A DNA stretch of 31,534 nt, from positions 1 to 31,534 of the forward strand of contig NZ_MSTI01000184.1 of assembly GCF_001949125.1 (NCBI RefSeq), in the 5' to 3' direction. The notes beneath the pieces are model-generated. The model did not search any database, was not told the DNA's origin, and saw only the letters and a program-made list of their open reading frames with translations. Every line of letters begins with the position of its first letter. Positions within the stretch are counted from its first letter, which is position 1. Position numbers and translations under genes: made by a program. Positions 17,837 through 25,178 of the stretch are shown here, one piece after another. The stretch comes from Deinococcus marmoris (GTDB taxonomy: Bacteria > Deinococcota > Deinococci > Deinococcales > Deinococcaceae).

Positions 17837-17883
17837 TGTAAAATACTGTGCCATACGGCCAAAAGACGGCGTGACCCTGGAAT

Positions 17884-17940
17884 GCCCCTTCAAGGGGCGA
17901 TAAAGCGTTCAGCGATTGGGAGTTGGGCGGTTTGAACGCT
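17884..17940. other. Two inverted repeats upstream of the recombinase
   Basis: GCCCCTT-c-AAGGGGC (17884-17898) is a short hairpin. AGCGTTCA (17904-17911) and TGAACGCT (17933-17940) form an 8+8 bp inverted repeat with a 21-bp spacer. With the recombinase-promoter repeat they make a cluster of symmetrical sites in 145 bp. Their role (recombination core, accessory protein binding or origin) is not known. Confidence 0.5.
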
Positions 17941-17970
17941 CTTGGGCGCACGAATTGCAATACAATCTGT

Positions 17971-18056
17971 CTTTCTTTCAATCTTTCTTGCTTTCTGTAT
18001 ATCCAGTCTATGTGTCGGTTGCCGAACAGTCCAGTACCCGGCACTCTTCCAGAGCG
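17971..18056 (+). promoter_or_regulatory. par-type motif and promoter of a gene cut short by an IS
   Basis: CTTTCTTTCAATCTTTCTTG (17971-17990) is identical to the sequence in front of parA. Seven bases later TATATC (17998-18003) lies 6 nt before ATG 18010, the same leaderless spacing as parA. The open frame starts MCRLPNSPVPGTLPERLK and after about 16 codons runs into DNA shared with the IS4-like remnant at 9.6 kb. The original gene cannot be identified. Confidence 0.5.
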
Positions 18057-19110
18057 GCTGAAATTTATTGTCCAGCACGCGAAAACAGAGCGCGTTCCCC
18101 ACTCCCCGGAAATCGCTGATTCTGTGCTTCGTTGCTCACTTCCCCGCATCCCACAAAAATCAGGTGGAGCTGATCGCCCTGCCGTTGATCGGTCCCAGGG
18201 ACGGTCCAACGCGGCACTGGCCGAGCGTTGCCCCAGCGACGCTCAAACAGCTTCTGTCATCCGCCAGATCGAGCGATCCTTTCATCGGCATCCGCTGTGT
18301 TCTCTAGATATTGCCCGTTGATTTCGAGCGCTGCTCTCCGATGGAACGGAAGTTCATCGTGGACCGCACGAGTTGGAAATTGGGCAAAACTGACATGAAC
18401 GCGCTGTTCCTGGCGGTGAACTGGAGGGGTGTGGCCGTGCCACTGTTGTTTGAGTTGTTGCTGTGCAGCGGCAACAACGGGACAAGGATCCGGCTGGCCC
18501 TGCTCGACGATGCCTTGAAGCTCTTGAAATGCCACGAAGCCGCCACGATCTATATAGATCGAGAGTTAATCGGCCAGACGTGGACCCAGGGGTGAGGCGA
18601 ACGCGTTCTCCCCATCACGGTGCGGCTCCGCGTTGGTCCCTGCGTTGAGGGCCTCCCAGCGGGCGAGTGGCAGCCAGACAGGAAAGCGGTTGTCCTCAAG
18701 AGCTTGGAGGTGTATGGGCGGGCTACCAATGAATGTCATCGCAGACCCGGACGGATCAGGCAGAATCCCTGATTGTGGCGAGCAATGCCAGCGCCGCCAG
18801 CCGCATTCTGAATGGGTACCGCAAACGCTGGAAAATCGAATGTCTGTTCAGAGCACTCAAAACCAGTGGCTTCTGGTTGGACGGCACCCACATGAAGTTT
18901 CCCACTCATGTGACGCGGTTGCTCTGTTTGCTGATCCTGACGTCTGTCTGGAGTGTCCTGATCGGAACCCTCCAGGAAACAGCCCTGAACACGGACACCG
19001 GGCCTGGAGTGTCGTGACACTGGGCCTCCGGGCGCTCGTCCGGGGGTCTTCCTGCCAGTTTGGAGTTTCGAGAGACGGACTGCTCCTCCCCATTAGATTC
19101 TGGACGCCAG
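18057..19110 (+). pseudogene. IS4-like transposase pseudogene with several frameshifts
   Basis: Pieces of one transposase lie in successive frames. AALAERCPSDAQTASVIRQI and HRHPLCSLDIA match the remnant at 9.3-9.6 kb. RKFIVDRTSWKLGKTDMNAL and EAATIYIDRELIG (18343-18597) include the first catalytic aspartate. SASRILNGYRKRWKIECLFR and ALKTSGFWLDGTHM (18780-18900) hold the Y-x-x-R-W-x-I-E signature and final glutamate. TRLLCLLILTSVWSVLIGTL is the C-terminal helix. At least three frame changes and a stop prevent expression. Exact element ends and target duplication could not be fixed. Confidence 0.8.
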
Positions 19111-19251
19111 GCCAGACGATGGGCGCGGAAAGTGTCAGGCATTAAGTCTGGACAGGCAGCGCCAGGACGGCAGTGTTTCGCTGGTGCGCGCCGTGAGACC
19201 GGACTGCGGTGTCCGGCGGGCATGCGGCGAGCCAGGCAGACGATCCCATAT

Positions 19252-19293
19252 GAAAGATATCTTTCTTTCAATCTTTCTTGGTATACAGTCGCA
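19252..19293 (+). promoter_or_regulatory. Second par-type motif with leaderless-type promoter
   Basis: CTTTCTTTCAATCTTTCTTG at 19261-19280 repeats the parA motif exactly. It overlaps a perfect 14-bp palindrome GAAAGATATCTTTC (19252-19265). TATACA (19282-19287) is 6 nt before ATG 19294. The 63-codon frame that follows has no recognisable features and runs through the parA operator, so it may be only a displaced or duplicated promoter. Confidence 0.45.
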
Positions 19294-19434
19294 ATGCAGA
19301 AACCTCTCCCTCTTCTCATCTCCACCACGCGCCTCTGTCTGCACATAGGCCACGAACTGAAAAGGTGTTTCTTACCGTCCAGAACAGATATTCCAGGTTT
19401 TACCGTAGCGCTCACATCGACACGGCGGTGGCGT

Positions 19435-19494
19435 CTTTCTATCAATCTTCATTGGAATCTATCTTTCTTTCAATCTTTCTTGTAAACTTACTGC
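19435..19494 (+). promoter_or_regulatory. parA: parA promoter with two copies of the par motif
   Basis: An imperfect copy of the motif (19435-19454, 3 of 20 mismatches) is followed 28 bp on by a perfect copy (19463-19482). The -10 box TAAACT (19483-19488) abuts the perfect copy and lies 6 nt before the parA ATG, with no Shine-Dalgarno sequence. The motif occupies the -35 region, as expected for a repressor operator. Confidence 0.7.
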
Positions 19495-20052
19495 ATGGCA
19501 GAAGTGATTTCGGTGCTGTCCCGCAAAGGTGGCGTGGGAAAAACGGTAACAGCGATCTATACAGCGGCCCTTCTCCAGGAGCAGGGCCGCGACGTGGCTG
19601 TTCTCGACAAAGACCCTGAAGGCAGCGCCGGGGCATGGGCGCGGGCGGCGGGCAACTTGCCCTTTCCGGTCTACCCCGAAGGCAAGAGCGCCCAGGCCAT
19701 GCGGCACGGCTGGGTGGTCATTGACACGCCGCCCAACGATCCGCGTGCCCTGGGAGATGCGGCGCGGATCGCCGGGCGCGTGATTGTAGTTGCCAAGTGC
19801 AACGCACTGGAAGCGGATCGCCTGATTCCCACGCTCGATGCGCTGGCAGCCTCCGGCTTCGCCGGACCGTGGGGCATCCTGCTCACGCAGGCACGCGGTG
19901 GTCTAGGGCGCGAAATGCAGACGGCGCTGGAGGAAGAGGAGCTGCCTGTCTTCGGCATCATTCCCCATCTTGTGAAATACGAGCGGGCTTTTGGCACGTT
20001 GCCTGAAGACCTGAGCGAATATCACGCGGCGCTGGCGCAGGTGCTGAAATGA
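19495..20052 (+). CDS. parA: ParA-type partition ATPase
   Basis: 185 residues, a short ParA without an N-terminal HTH (type Ib-like). The deviant Walker A motif RKGGVGKT is at 10-17, the Walker A' region LDKDPEGSAGAWARAA at about 37-52, and the Walker B-like strand WVVIDTPPND at about 72-81. Members bind ATP and the nucleoid and move plasmid DNA bound by a partner protein. The gene is leaderless and overlaps the next gene by ATGA. Lacking its own DNA-binding domain, it is likely autoregulated through that partner. Confidence 0.93.
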   Translation: MAEVISVLSRKGGVGKTVTAIYTAALLQEQGRDVAVLDKDPEGSAGAWARAAGNLPFPVYPEGKSAQAMRHGWVVIDTPPNDPRALGDAARIAGRVIVVAKCNALEADRLIPTLDALAASGFAGPWGILLTQARGGLGREMQTALEEEELPVFGIIPHLVKYERAFGTLPEDLSEYHAALAQVLK

Positions 20053-20363
20053 TTGGGGGCAAAAAGAAAGGTCTGAGTATCGGGGCGGCCATGAAACAGC
20101 GAATGGATTCGCAGGACGAGGGCGCTGCACCTGAAGTTGAAGAAATCCAGCAGGACCCGAATCAACCCGTCAAGGAGACTGTGGAGGGGACCACCCCCCC
20201 GCCAGCAGGCCACGCTGAGACAGACACTCTGGAGTCCTTCAATACCCGCTTGCCACGCAGCCTGCAACGCCGCCTCAAAATCTATGCCGCGCAGAATAGT
20301 CACAAGATTCAAGATGTGGTTACGCAGGCGCTGGACGGGTATCTGCAGCAGCAAGAAAGTTAG
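20049..20363 (+). CDS. Ribbon-helix-helix partition protein (ParB/ParG-like)
   Basis: 104 residues. Residues 1-60 are polar, Lys-rich then acidic and probably disordered; this type of tail touches ParA. Residues about 64-100 (FNTRLPRSLQRRLKIYAAQN followed by SHKIQDVVTQALDGYL) match a ribbon-helix-helix fold: the beta strand FNTRLP, then two helices. Start overlaps the parA stop. Such small proteins form dimers that bind repeated short sites serving both as centromere and operator. A repeat array with the same motif as the parA promoter begins inside the end of this gene. Name parB would be by position only. Confidence 0.85.
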   Translation: MIGGKKKGLSIGAAMKQRMDSQDEGAAPEVEEIQQDPNQPVKETVEGTTPPPAGHAETDTLESFNTRLPRSLQRRLKIYAAQNSHKIQDVVTQALDGYLQQQES

Positions 20364-20660
20364 AAAGAAAGAATACTTCCTGCCAGCATAGGCCAGACGG
20401 GGGTGCCGCCGCCCGATCAGTCTGGGAGAAAGATAGAAAGAAAGAATGCTTCCTGGCAGCGTGAGCCATGTGGGAGCGCCGCCGCTCGGTGGACACGGGA
20501 GAAAGAAAGAAAGAATACTTCCTTCCAACATAGGCCAGACTGGAGTGCCGCTAGCCGGTCTGTATGGGAGAAAGCTAGAAAGAAAGAATGCTTCCTGGCA
20601 GCATAAGCCATGTGGGGGCACCGCTGCTCGGCAGGTATGGGAGAAAGAAAGAATGCTTAC
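20354..20660. repeat. Candidate centromere: five-unit repeat array
   Basis: Core AGAAAGAAAGAATrCTTmC starts at 20362, 20435, 20504, 20577 and 20642. Units 1, 2 and 4 carry a longer 19-bp motif, AGAAAGnTAGAAAGAAAGA (20354, 20427, 20569); unit 3 lacks 4 bp and unit 5 keeps half. The reverse complement of unit 2, TCTTTCTTTCTATCTTTCT, differs from the parA promoter motif at one of 19 positions. Spacers alternate: units 1 and 3 share CATAGGCCAGAC, units 2 and 4 share CTTCCTGGCAGC and AGCCATGTGGG, giving exact 142-bp dimers. Location directly after the partition genes supports a parS-like centromere. Confidence 0.8.
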
Positions 20661-20662
20661 CC

Positions 20663-20690
20663 CTGGCCCCTCCCAGATGGGAGAGGCCAG
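20663..20690. other. Inverted repeat between par array and HExxH/VWA gene
   Basis: CTGGCC-c-CTCCC-AGAT-GGGAG-a-GGCCAG, an 11-bp stem with one mismatch and a 4-nt loop, 9 bp before the ATG of the next gene. There is no T-run. In mRNA it would sit just before the start codon and could limit initiation; as DNA it may be an operator. Confidence 0.5.
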
Positions 20691-20699
20691 CACGCCAGC

Positions 20700-22343
20700 A
20701 TGCAAAAACTGTGGTGGCAGGATGAGGGGATTCGGGCCTGGGCCTGGCGGGCGTGGCGGTACTACTCGTGGCGGCCCGGCTACCAGTTCCGGCTGAGCGT
20801 GGCTGAGGCGACGGCCTACGTTGATATGCAGAATAAGGTGGTGGTCTGCAATCCGCAGCGCCCCTTGCCGCCTGCGAAGTACCTGAGCGGCGTGCGGCAT
20901 CTGCCCGCCGGGGGAGAGCGTGGGTTTCAGCTCGCCTATCTCGAAAGCCTGATCGCCCACGAGGCCGGACACACCCAGTTTACTGACACCGATTCGCTGC
21001 CGCCGGGACTGCTCGGCCAGCTCGTCAACATCATCGAGGACGAGCGCATGGAGCGGCTGATGGTGCAGGATTTCCCCAAACTCGCCCCGCTGCTGACGAT
21101 GGCAGGTGACGCTGACGCGGCGCACTGGATTGACCGCCAGGGGGCCGGGGGGGATGTGATTGGCGGCTGCTTGCTCTGGCGCTTCACCTGGAACCATCCA
21201 GTCTGGGCGTATAAGCCGGACGGTCCCGACGCACACCTGTGGCCGCAAGTGAAGGAAATACTCGAAGTCGCCTGGACAGCGCCGCACTACGACGACGTGG
21301 TGCTCTCCGCACGCCGCATCCTGGCGCTCACCGGGCGGGATCACGAAGAGCAGCGGCCAGAGCTGAGCGACTTTTGCGACGGCGAGGCGCTGATGCTGAA
21401 CGGGGGAGAGGAGAGGGGAAAAACCCGGCAGGATGGCGCAGAGGGTGACGGAGCAGGGCAGCAAGGAAAGCGCGGGCAGCCGGCAGCGGGTCAGCAGGAG
21501 CAGGAGGATGGGGAGGACGAAAGCGGCACACGGACGGATGACGGGGCCGCAAGGGATGAAGGTGAGGGAGAGCGCACCCGGTTCGGCCCAGGCTCCGGGG
21601 GTCAGGACGCGCCGCAGCGGCCCACTCCAGAGCAGCCACCCACGGCGCAGAGTGAAGCGCTGAAAGTTCAGACTTTGGGCGACGCCCGGCGGCTGGCGGC
21701 GGCGCTGCGCGTCCCCTGCGATCCCGACTCCGTTCGGCCCAGTCGTGACCGGGGGCGTTTTCGCTATGACCGCTACGTGGCCGGAAGCGAGCGGCCCTTT
21801 GACCGCCGGATGGGCGGGGGAAGTCCGGGCGAGACCCACCTGAGACTGGCGGTAGACATCAGCGCCAGCATGGTTCAGGGCGGGCGAATAACGCAGGCCC
21901 GCCGCATGGCGTTCACGGTGGTCCAAGCGGCCCAGATGGCGGGCATAGCCGTCCTGGCGGTGGCCTTTGATGAGCGGGTGCAGAGCCTGGTAGAGCCTTC
22001 AGCCCGCCCGCAAAATGCTCTGAACGCGGTGGCCGCCTTGAACGTGCGCGGCGACACCTGCCTCTCCCCAGCGCTCAGGGCGTTGTGGACGCCAGAGCTG
22101 AGCGGCCAGAGCGTGACGCTGATCATCACCGACGGTCAGCTCAGCGCGGGCGACTACGCCGCGTGCGGGACACTCAAAGCGGCCCACAGCGGCGCTGTGG
22201 TGCCGATCTTGCTGGGGACGGACGTGGCCCGGCCTGCCTACGAGCGGGCTTTTGGGGTGTGCGTGCAGATGGATGATCCGGCGCAGCTCACGAATCATGT
22301 CATCGCCTTTTTGCGGGCCTGGCAGGCGCGCTTGTGGAGATAA
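20700..22343 (+). CDS. HExxH-motif and von Willebrand A domain protein (CobT/VWA-like)
   Basis: 547 residues from ATG 20700. The N-terminal half has HEAGH at 87-91 and NIIEDERMERL at 110-120, a zinc-protease-like pair seen in CobT-type and plasmid VWA proteins. A long Glu/Gln/Gly-rich, probably disordered linker (about 240-340) follows. The C-terminal VWA domain (about 380-547) has the MIDAS residues DISAS, the threonine in RGDT and the aspartate in IITDGQ. Such proteins usually work with a MoxR-type AAA+ ATPase, and none is visible nearby. An 11-bp hairpin precedes the start and no good Shine-Dalgarno is seen. Function on the plasmid is unknown. Confidence 0.8.
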   Translation: MQKLWWQDEGIRAWAWRAWRYYSWRPGYQFRLSVAEATAYVDMQNKVVVCNPQRPLPPAKYLSGVRHLPAGGERGFQLAYLESLIAHEAGHTQFTDTDSLPPGLLGQLVNIIEDERMERLMVQDFPKLAPLLTMAGDADAAHWIDRQGAGGDVIGGCLLWRFTWNHPVWAYKPDGPDAHLWPQVKEILEVAWTAPHYDDVVLSARRILALTGRDHEEQRPELSDFCDGEALMLNGGEERGKTRQDGAEGDGAGQQGKRGQPAAGQQEQEDGEDESGTRTDDGAARDEGEGERTRFGPGSGGQDAPQRPTPEQPPTAQSEALKVQTLGDARRLAAALRVPCDPDSVRPSRDRGRFRYDRYVAGSERPFDRRMGGGSPGETHLRLAVDISASMVQGGRITQARRMAFTVVQAAQMAGIAVLAVAFDERVQSLVEPSARPQNALNAVAALNVRGDTCLSPALRALWTPELSGQSVTLIITDGQLSAGDYAACGTLKAAHSGAVVPILLGTDVARPAYERAFGVCVQMDDPAQLTNHVIAFLRAWQARLWR

Positions 22344-22395
22344 GAGAGGAGTGGGGCAATCCTGGCCGGGGAGACACCCCGGCCAGGGCGCAGTC

Positions 22396-22653
22396 ATGCA
22401 CAAAAATCTGATCTGGACAAATGACCCCGGCCACGCCTGGCTGGCCGTTCCGCGCACTGATCTAAGGGCGCTGGGTATCGAAGCGCGCATTACGGGTTAC
22501 TCATACGTGCGCGGCGACACCGTGTACCTGGAAGAAGACCTTGACGCCGGAACCTATCTGGAGGCCGCCAAGGGAGCGGGCTGGACGGTGGAGACCACCG
22601 AAGAAAACGTCAACTGGACGCCGATTCGCGGCTACGCCAGTTATCAGGTTTAA
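22396..22653 (+). CDS. Small conserved plasmid/phage-type protein of unknown function
   Basis: 85 residues, MHKNLIWTNDPGHAWLAVPR at the start and GYSYVRGDTVYLEEDLDAGT in the middle. The DPGHAWL and YLEED patterns recall a small family seen on plasmids and phages without assigned function. No signal peptide, membrane segment or nucleic-acid motif is seen. The next gene's ATG follows its stop directly (TAAATG), so the two are likely coupled. Confidence 0.75.
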   Translation: MHKNLIWTNDPGHAWLAVPRTDLRALGIEARITGYSYVRGDTVYLEEDLDAGTYLEAAKGAGWTVETTEENVNWTPIRGYASYQV

Positions 22654-23745
22654 ATGCATGGGGGCCTGAGCCGGGCCGTGGAGACCTGTGACCTTCCGGC
22701 ATTGATCGCGCATACTTGTGGGGAGAGCGCCGCGCGTGGGCTGGGCCGGGGAGGCGGCACCATTTGCGATCCACGCCCCGAACATGCTGAGCTTCATCCC
22801 AGTTTCAGCGTCTGGAAGAACCGCGCGGGTGTGTGGCTGTGGAAGCGCCGGGGCGGCGAGGCGGGCGGGGGCAACGCCTACCACCTGCTGCTCAGTCTGG
22901 GGCAAGGCCCCGCTGAGGCCCGGCGCACCCTGATGGAGTGGACGGGCACGCCAGGCGGCTGGGACGGGGGCAGGGAAGAAGCGGCCCCAACTGATGTGCT
23001 CCTCCTCGCCCAGGAGGCGCTCTCACGGGTGCGCCCGGTGGGGGAGTGCGAACTCCTGAGCGTGACCCGGAAGCTACGCGCCGTGACCGATGGCTCGCCT
23101 CAGGCCGAAGAACTCTCACGGCGCGGTCTGTGGCCCCCTGGCCCCTTGCAGGCCTATGCGCTGGGCAGCACCCTGGCCTTTGTGCTGCGCGGGCCATGCG
23201 GGCGGGTCTTCAACCTCAAGCGGCGCAGCCTCACGGAAAGGAGGCGCTACTGGAAAGCCTGTGCTGGGGGCGGCGCTCCGGCGTGGTGCAGTCCCGGTTA
23301 TGGCCACGCGGCCCGCGTTTTGCTGGTGGAAGGCGAACTCAACGCTGCCGCCGCTTTAAAAGCACTGGGGGAGGGCTGGGACGTGCAGGGGCTGGGCGGC
23401 GCGGACACCTGGCCGTTTCTGGAGGAACTCGGGCGCGAGGTTTGGATTTACGGCGACGGCGACGCCCCAGGCGAGGCGTTGCGGGCCAGGCTCTTTGATC
23501 TGGCCCATGCCTGTGGCTCGCCACGCGTTCGCGTGATCCCCCCGCTTGACGGCCAGGACTTTTGTGACGTGCTGGGGACGGCGGGGCCGAAAGCGCTGCG
23601 GGGCGTGATTGGAGCCAGGGCGTTTAGCAGTCCCGTGCCAGTACGTTTCCCGGCCCAGATCGAATCACGCGCGGCAAAGCGGATGATCCGGGCGCTGGGA
23701 GCCGAGTCGGACGTGGACTGGCCGCTGCGCCGCTGCCCCACTTGA
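22654..23745 (+). CDS. TOPRIM / DnaG-primase-like protein
   Basis: 363 residues. The N-terminus resembles the CHC2 zinc-finger region of primases (CDPRPEHAELHPSFSVWKNR, then LWKRRGGEAGGGNAYHLLLS) but the usual later cysteines are missing, so the finger looks degenerate. Residues about 220-290 form a TOPRIM fold: VLLVEGELNAAAALKALG with the catalytic glutamate and VWIYGDGDAPGEALRARL with the metal-binding aspartates. No helicase motif is present. It could prime plasmid replication or modify DNA topology locally. ATG follows the previous stop with no ribosome-binding site. Confidence 0.75.
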   Translation: MHGGLSRAVETCDLPALIAHTCGESAARGLGRGGGTICDPRPEHAELHPSFSVWKNRAGVWLWKRRGGEAGGGNAYHLLLSLGQGPAEARRTLMEWTGTPGGWDGGREEAAPTDVLLLAQEALSRVRPVGECELLSVTRKLRAVTDGSPQAEELSRRGLWPPGPLQAYALGSTLAFVLRGPCGRVFNLKRRSLTERRRYWKACAGGGAPAWCSPGYGHAARVLLVEGELNAAAALKALGEGWDVQGLGGADTWPFLEELGREVWIYGDGDAPGEALRARLFDLAHACGSPRVRVIPPLDGQDFCDVLGTAGPKALRGVIGARAFSSPVPVRFPAQIESRAAKRMIRALGAESDVDWPLRRCPT

Positions 23746-23760
23746 CAAGCATCCCCATTG

Positions 23761-24189
23761 ATGGTCTTTAGAGGGATGTACCTGATCCAGACCCTCAAGG
23801 AAGGCCCCGTGGCTGCGTGTTACAAGGCGCGGGTGGCTGAGGCGGCGGTGGCCGCACTGCAAAGCCTGTATCCGGGTCAGAAGGTCTGGTACGGCCCGGC
23901 GAGTTGCGCGCGGGTGAACGAAACTGGCGTCGAGATGCTCAATTGTCTTCAGGAGACCGAGATCGTGACTGCCTGGCGGGTCAGCCTGCGCCGAGAGGAA
24001 AACGGTGTGCGCGAGTTTGTCTACCCGAACCGCCGCACCCTGCGTGGGTTGGTGCGCGTCACCGTCTGGGGTCAGCCGGACGACTTGATGGCCGAGGCCC
24101 ACAGTGAGGCAGCGGCGCGCAGCCTGGCCCAGCACGGCCTGACGGATCTGCCCCTGCGCTTTGCCGTGGGCGATCTGCCAGGGGTTTGA
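23761..24189 (+). CDS. Uncharacterised protein in the plasmid backbone
   Basis: About 142 residues. ATG 23761 and ATG 23776 (MYLIQTLKEG) are both possible and neither has a good Shine-Dalgarno sequence. The sequence is a mixed alpha/beta soluble protein (AACYKARVAEAAVAALQSLY, EIVTAWRVSLRREENGV, LRGLVRVTVWGQPDDLMAEA). I recognise no family or motif. Its stop overlaps the TTG of the next gene (TTGA), so it belongs to the backbone operon. Confidence 0.65.
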   Translation: MVFRGMYLIQTLKEGPVAACYKARVAEAAVAALQSLYPGQKVWYGPASCARVNETGVEMLNCLQETEIVTAWRVSLRREENGVREFVYPNRRTLRGLVRVTVWGQPDDLMAEAHSEAAARSLAQHGLTDLPLRFAVGDLPGV

Positions 24190-24401
24190 AGTGGAGCGAC
24201 ACCTTTGCGGGATTCGATCTGCATCTTGAGGATGTCAATCCAAGAACGCTGGAGTTGCCGCCCATGCCGCCGGGGGAACCAGGCGTGGTGACGCCGGAAA
24301 AGGTGGAAATCGGCAAGATCTGGTTGGGTCGGGGGATCGAGAAGGCGGATGTGGCCAAGGAGCTGGGGATCACGCGCCAGACTCTTCACAAGTACCTCTA
24401 A
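24186..24401 (+). CDS. Small protein with C-terminal helix-turn-helix
   Basis: 71 residues from a TTG start overlapping the preceding stop. The C-terminus, IGKIWLGRGIEKADVAKELG and ITRQTLHKYL, is an HTH of the kind found at the end of serine resolvases (HTH_7). No recombinase catalytic domain is present; the N-terminal 40 residues are Pro-rich and unlike a resolvase. It may be a small regulator of the backbone operon or a domain left from a larger protein. Confidence 0.6.
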   Translation: MKWSDTFAGFDLHLEDVNPRTLELPPMPPGEPGVVTPEKVEIGKIWLGRGIEKADVAKELGITRQTLHKYL

Positions 24402-24494
24402 AGTTCTGCTCATCGGGGCTGAGCTGGCCATGCCCTGGCTCCCTCTGACGTGCCCTGGCAAGGGGCGGCATCGCCGTAGCAGTGTGCGCTCTGA

Positions 24495-24893
24495 TCAGGG
24501 CGTCTGAGAAACGATGTTGCCGTCGGTATCCATCGTGGTCATGAAGAGCGTGCGGGATTTGCTGCGAACAGACACAATGACAGCAGTCCGGTCAGCGCTG
24601 GCGGCAAGGCGCGTGTTACGGACGTATTTCGATGCGGGCAGCGCGTCGAAACCAAGAAATTCGTTGGTGCAGGTGGCTCCCGCAGGAATGAACCCGTAAT
24701 CGTTGGCCGCGTTTTCGATCAACTTGATCAGTGTCGCGGTGGCGCAGGCCTTCCCGTAAGCGCGAACCTGCTGCGCCTCAACCTGACTGACCTTCTGCGC
24801 TTCAAGCGTTGGCGTCGTGTCATTTGCAGGAAGTGTGGCCGTACCACAGGCGGCCAACAGGAGAGGCAGGCCCAAAAAAGTTAGATTTCTCAC
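24495..24893 (-). CDS. Small secreted lipoprotein of unknown function
   Basis: 132 residues from GTG 24893. Signal peptide MRNLTFLGLPLLLAAC ends in a lipobox with Cys16. The mature part is polar and mostly helical, with two further cysteines (KACATATLIKLIENA and ATCTNEFLGF). No family is recognised. There is no Shine-Dalgarno sequence; TAGATT lies 6 nt before the start, so translation is probably leaderless. It runs opposite to the plasmid backbone operon and converges on its end. Confidence 0.75.
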   Translation of the reverse strand: MRNLTFLGLPLLLAACGTATLPANDTTPTLEAQKVSQVEAQQVRAYGKACATATLIKLIENAANDYGFIPAGATCTNEFLGFDALPASKYVRNTRLAASADRTAVIVSVRSKSRTLFMTTMDTDGNIVSQTP

Positions 24894-24905
24894 GCTCTAA
24901 ATCTA
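24894..24905 (-). promoter_or_regulatory. Leaderless-type -10 element of the small lipoprotein
   Basis: TAGATT (24905-24900, minus strand) is followed by 6 nt and the GTG start. The arrangement equals that before parA, the second tetR and higB. No clear -35 box was found. Confidence 0.5.
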
Positions 24906-24964
24906 ATGGATCGGGCTTGGTCTTAGCTGGAGCAGTGGATTTGCCCCCGGTGGGGGTAGAGAAT

Positions 24965-24989
24965 AAAAAAGCCCCACACTCGGTGGGGC
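24965..24989 (-). terminator. Rho-independent terminator, minus strand
   Basis: Minus-strand GCCCCAC-cgagt-GTGGGGC followed by T6. It would stop transcripts of the vapBC operon about 190 bp after the vapC stop and insulate the small lipoprotein gene. Confidence 0.85.
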
Positions 24990-25178
24990 GGTCTTCCTGC
25001 CTTCACTCGGGCAGGTCTTGCTGTTGAAGCCAATCTAGCCCGCGCGTTGTCACAGGAGCATGACGTTCGTCCCGCCCATCAAGAAACGCCCAGGGTCCTG
25101 TCCAGCCTTTGAAAAATATCCCGAAGGGCAGCGGACTGAGCTTCGACTGGCCCTTCTGAATTCCAGGATCAAACGCTC

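Noticed and set aside
19294..19485. 63-codon frame after the second par-type promoter
   Set aside because: Composition is not protein-like and the frame ends inside the parA operator; only the promoter motif is supported.
20354..20660. Possible CRISPR array
   Set aside because: Only the short purine core repeats, the intervening sequences are themselves similar in alternating units, and no cas gene is present.
20022..21926. 634-codon open frame on the minus strand
   Set aside because: It is antisense to the RHH gene, the repeat array and the HExxH/VWA gene, is rich in Pro, Arg and His, and has no motif; it results from high GC in the opposite strand.
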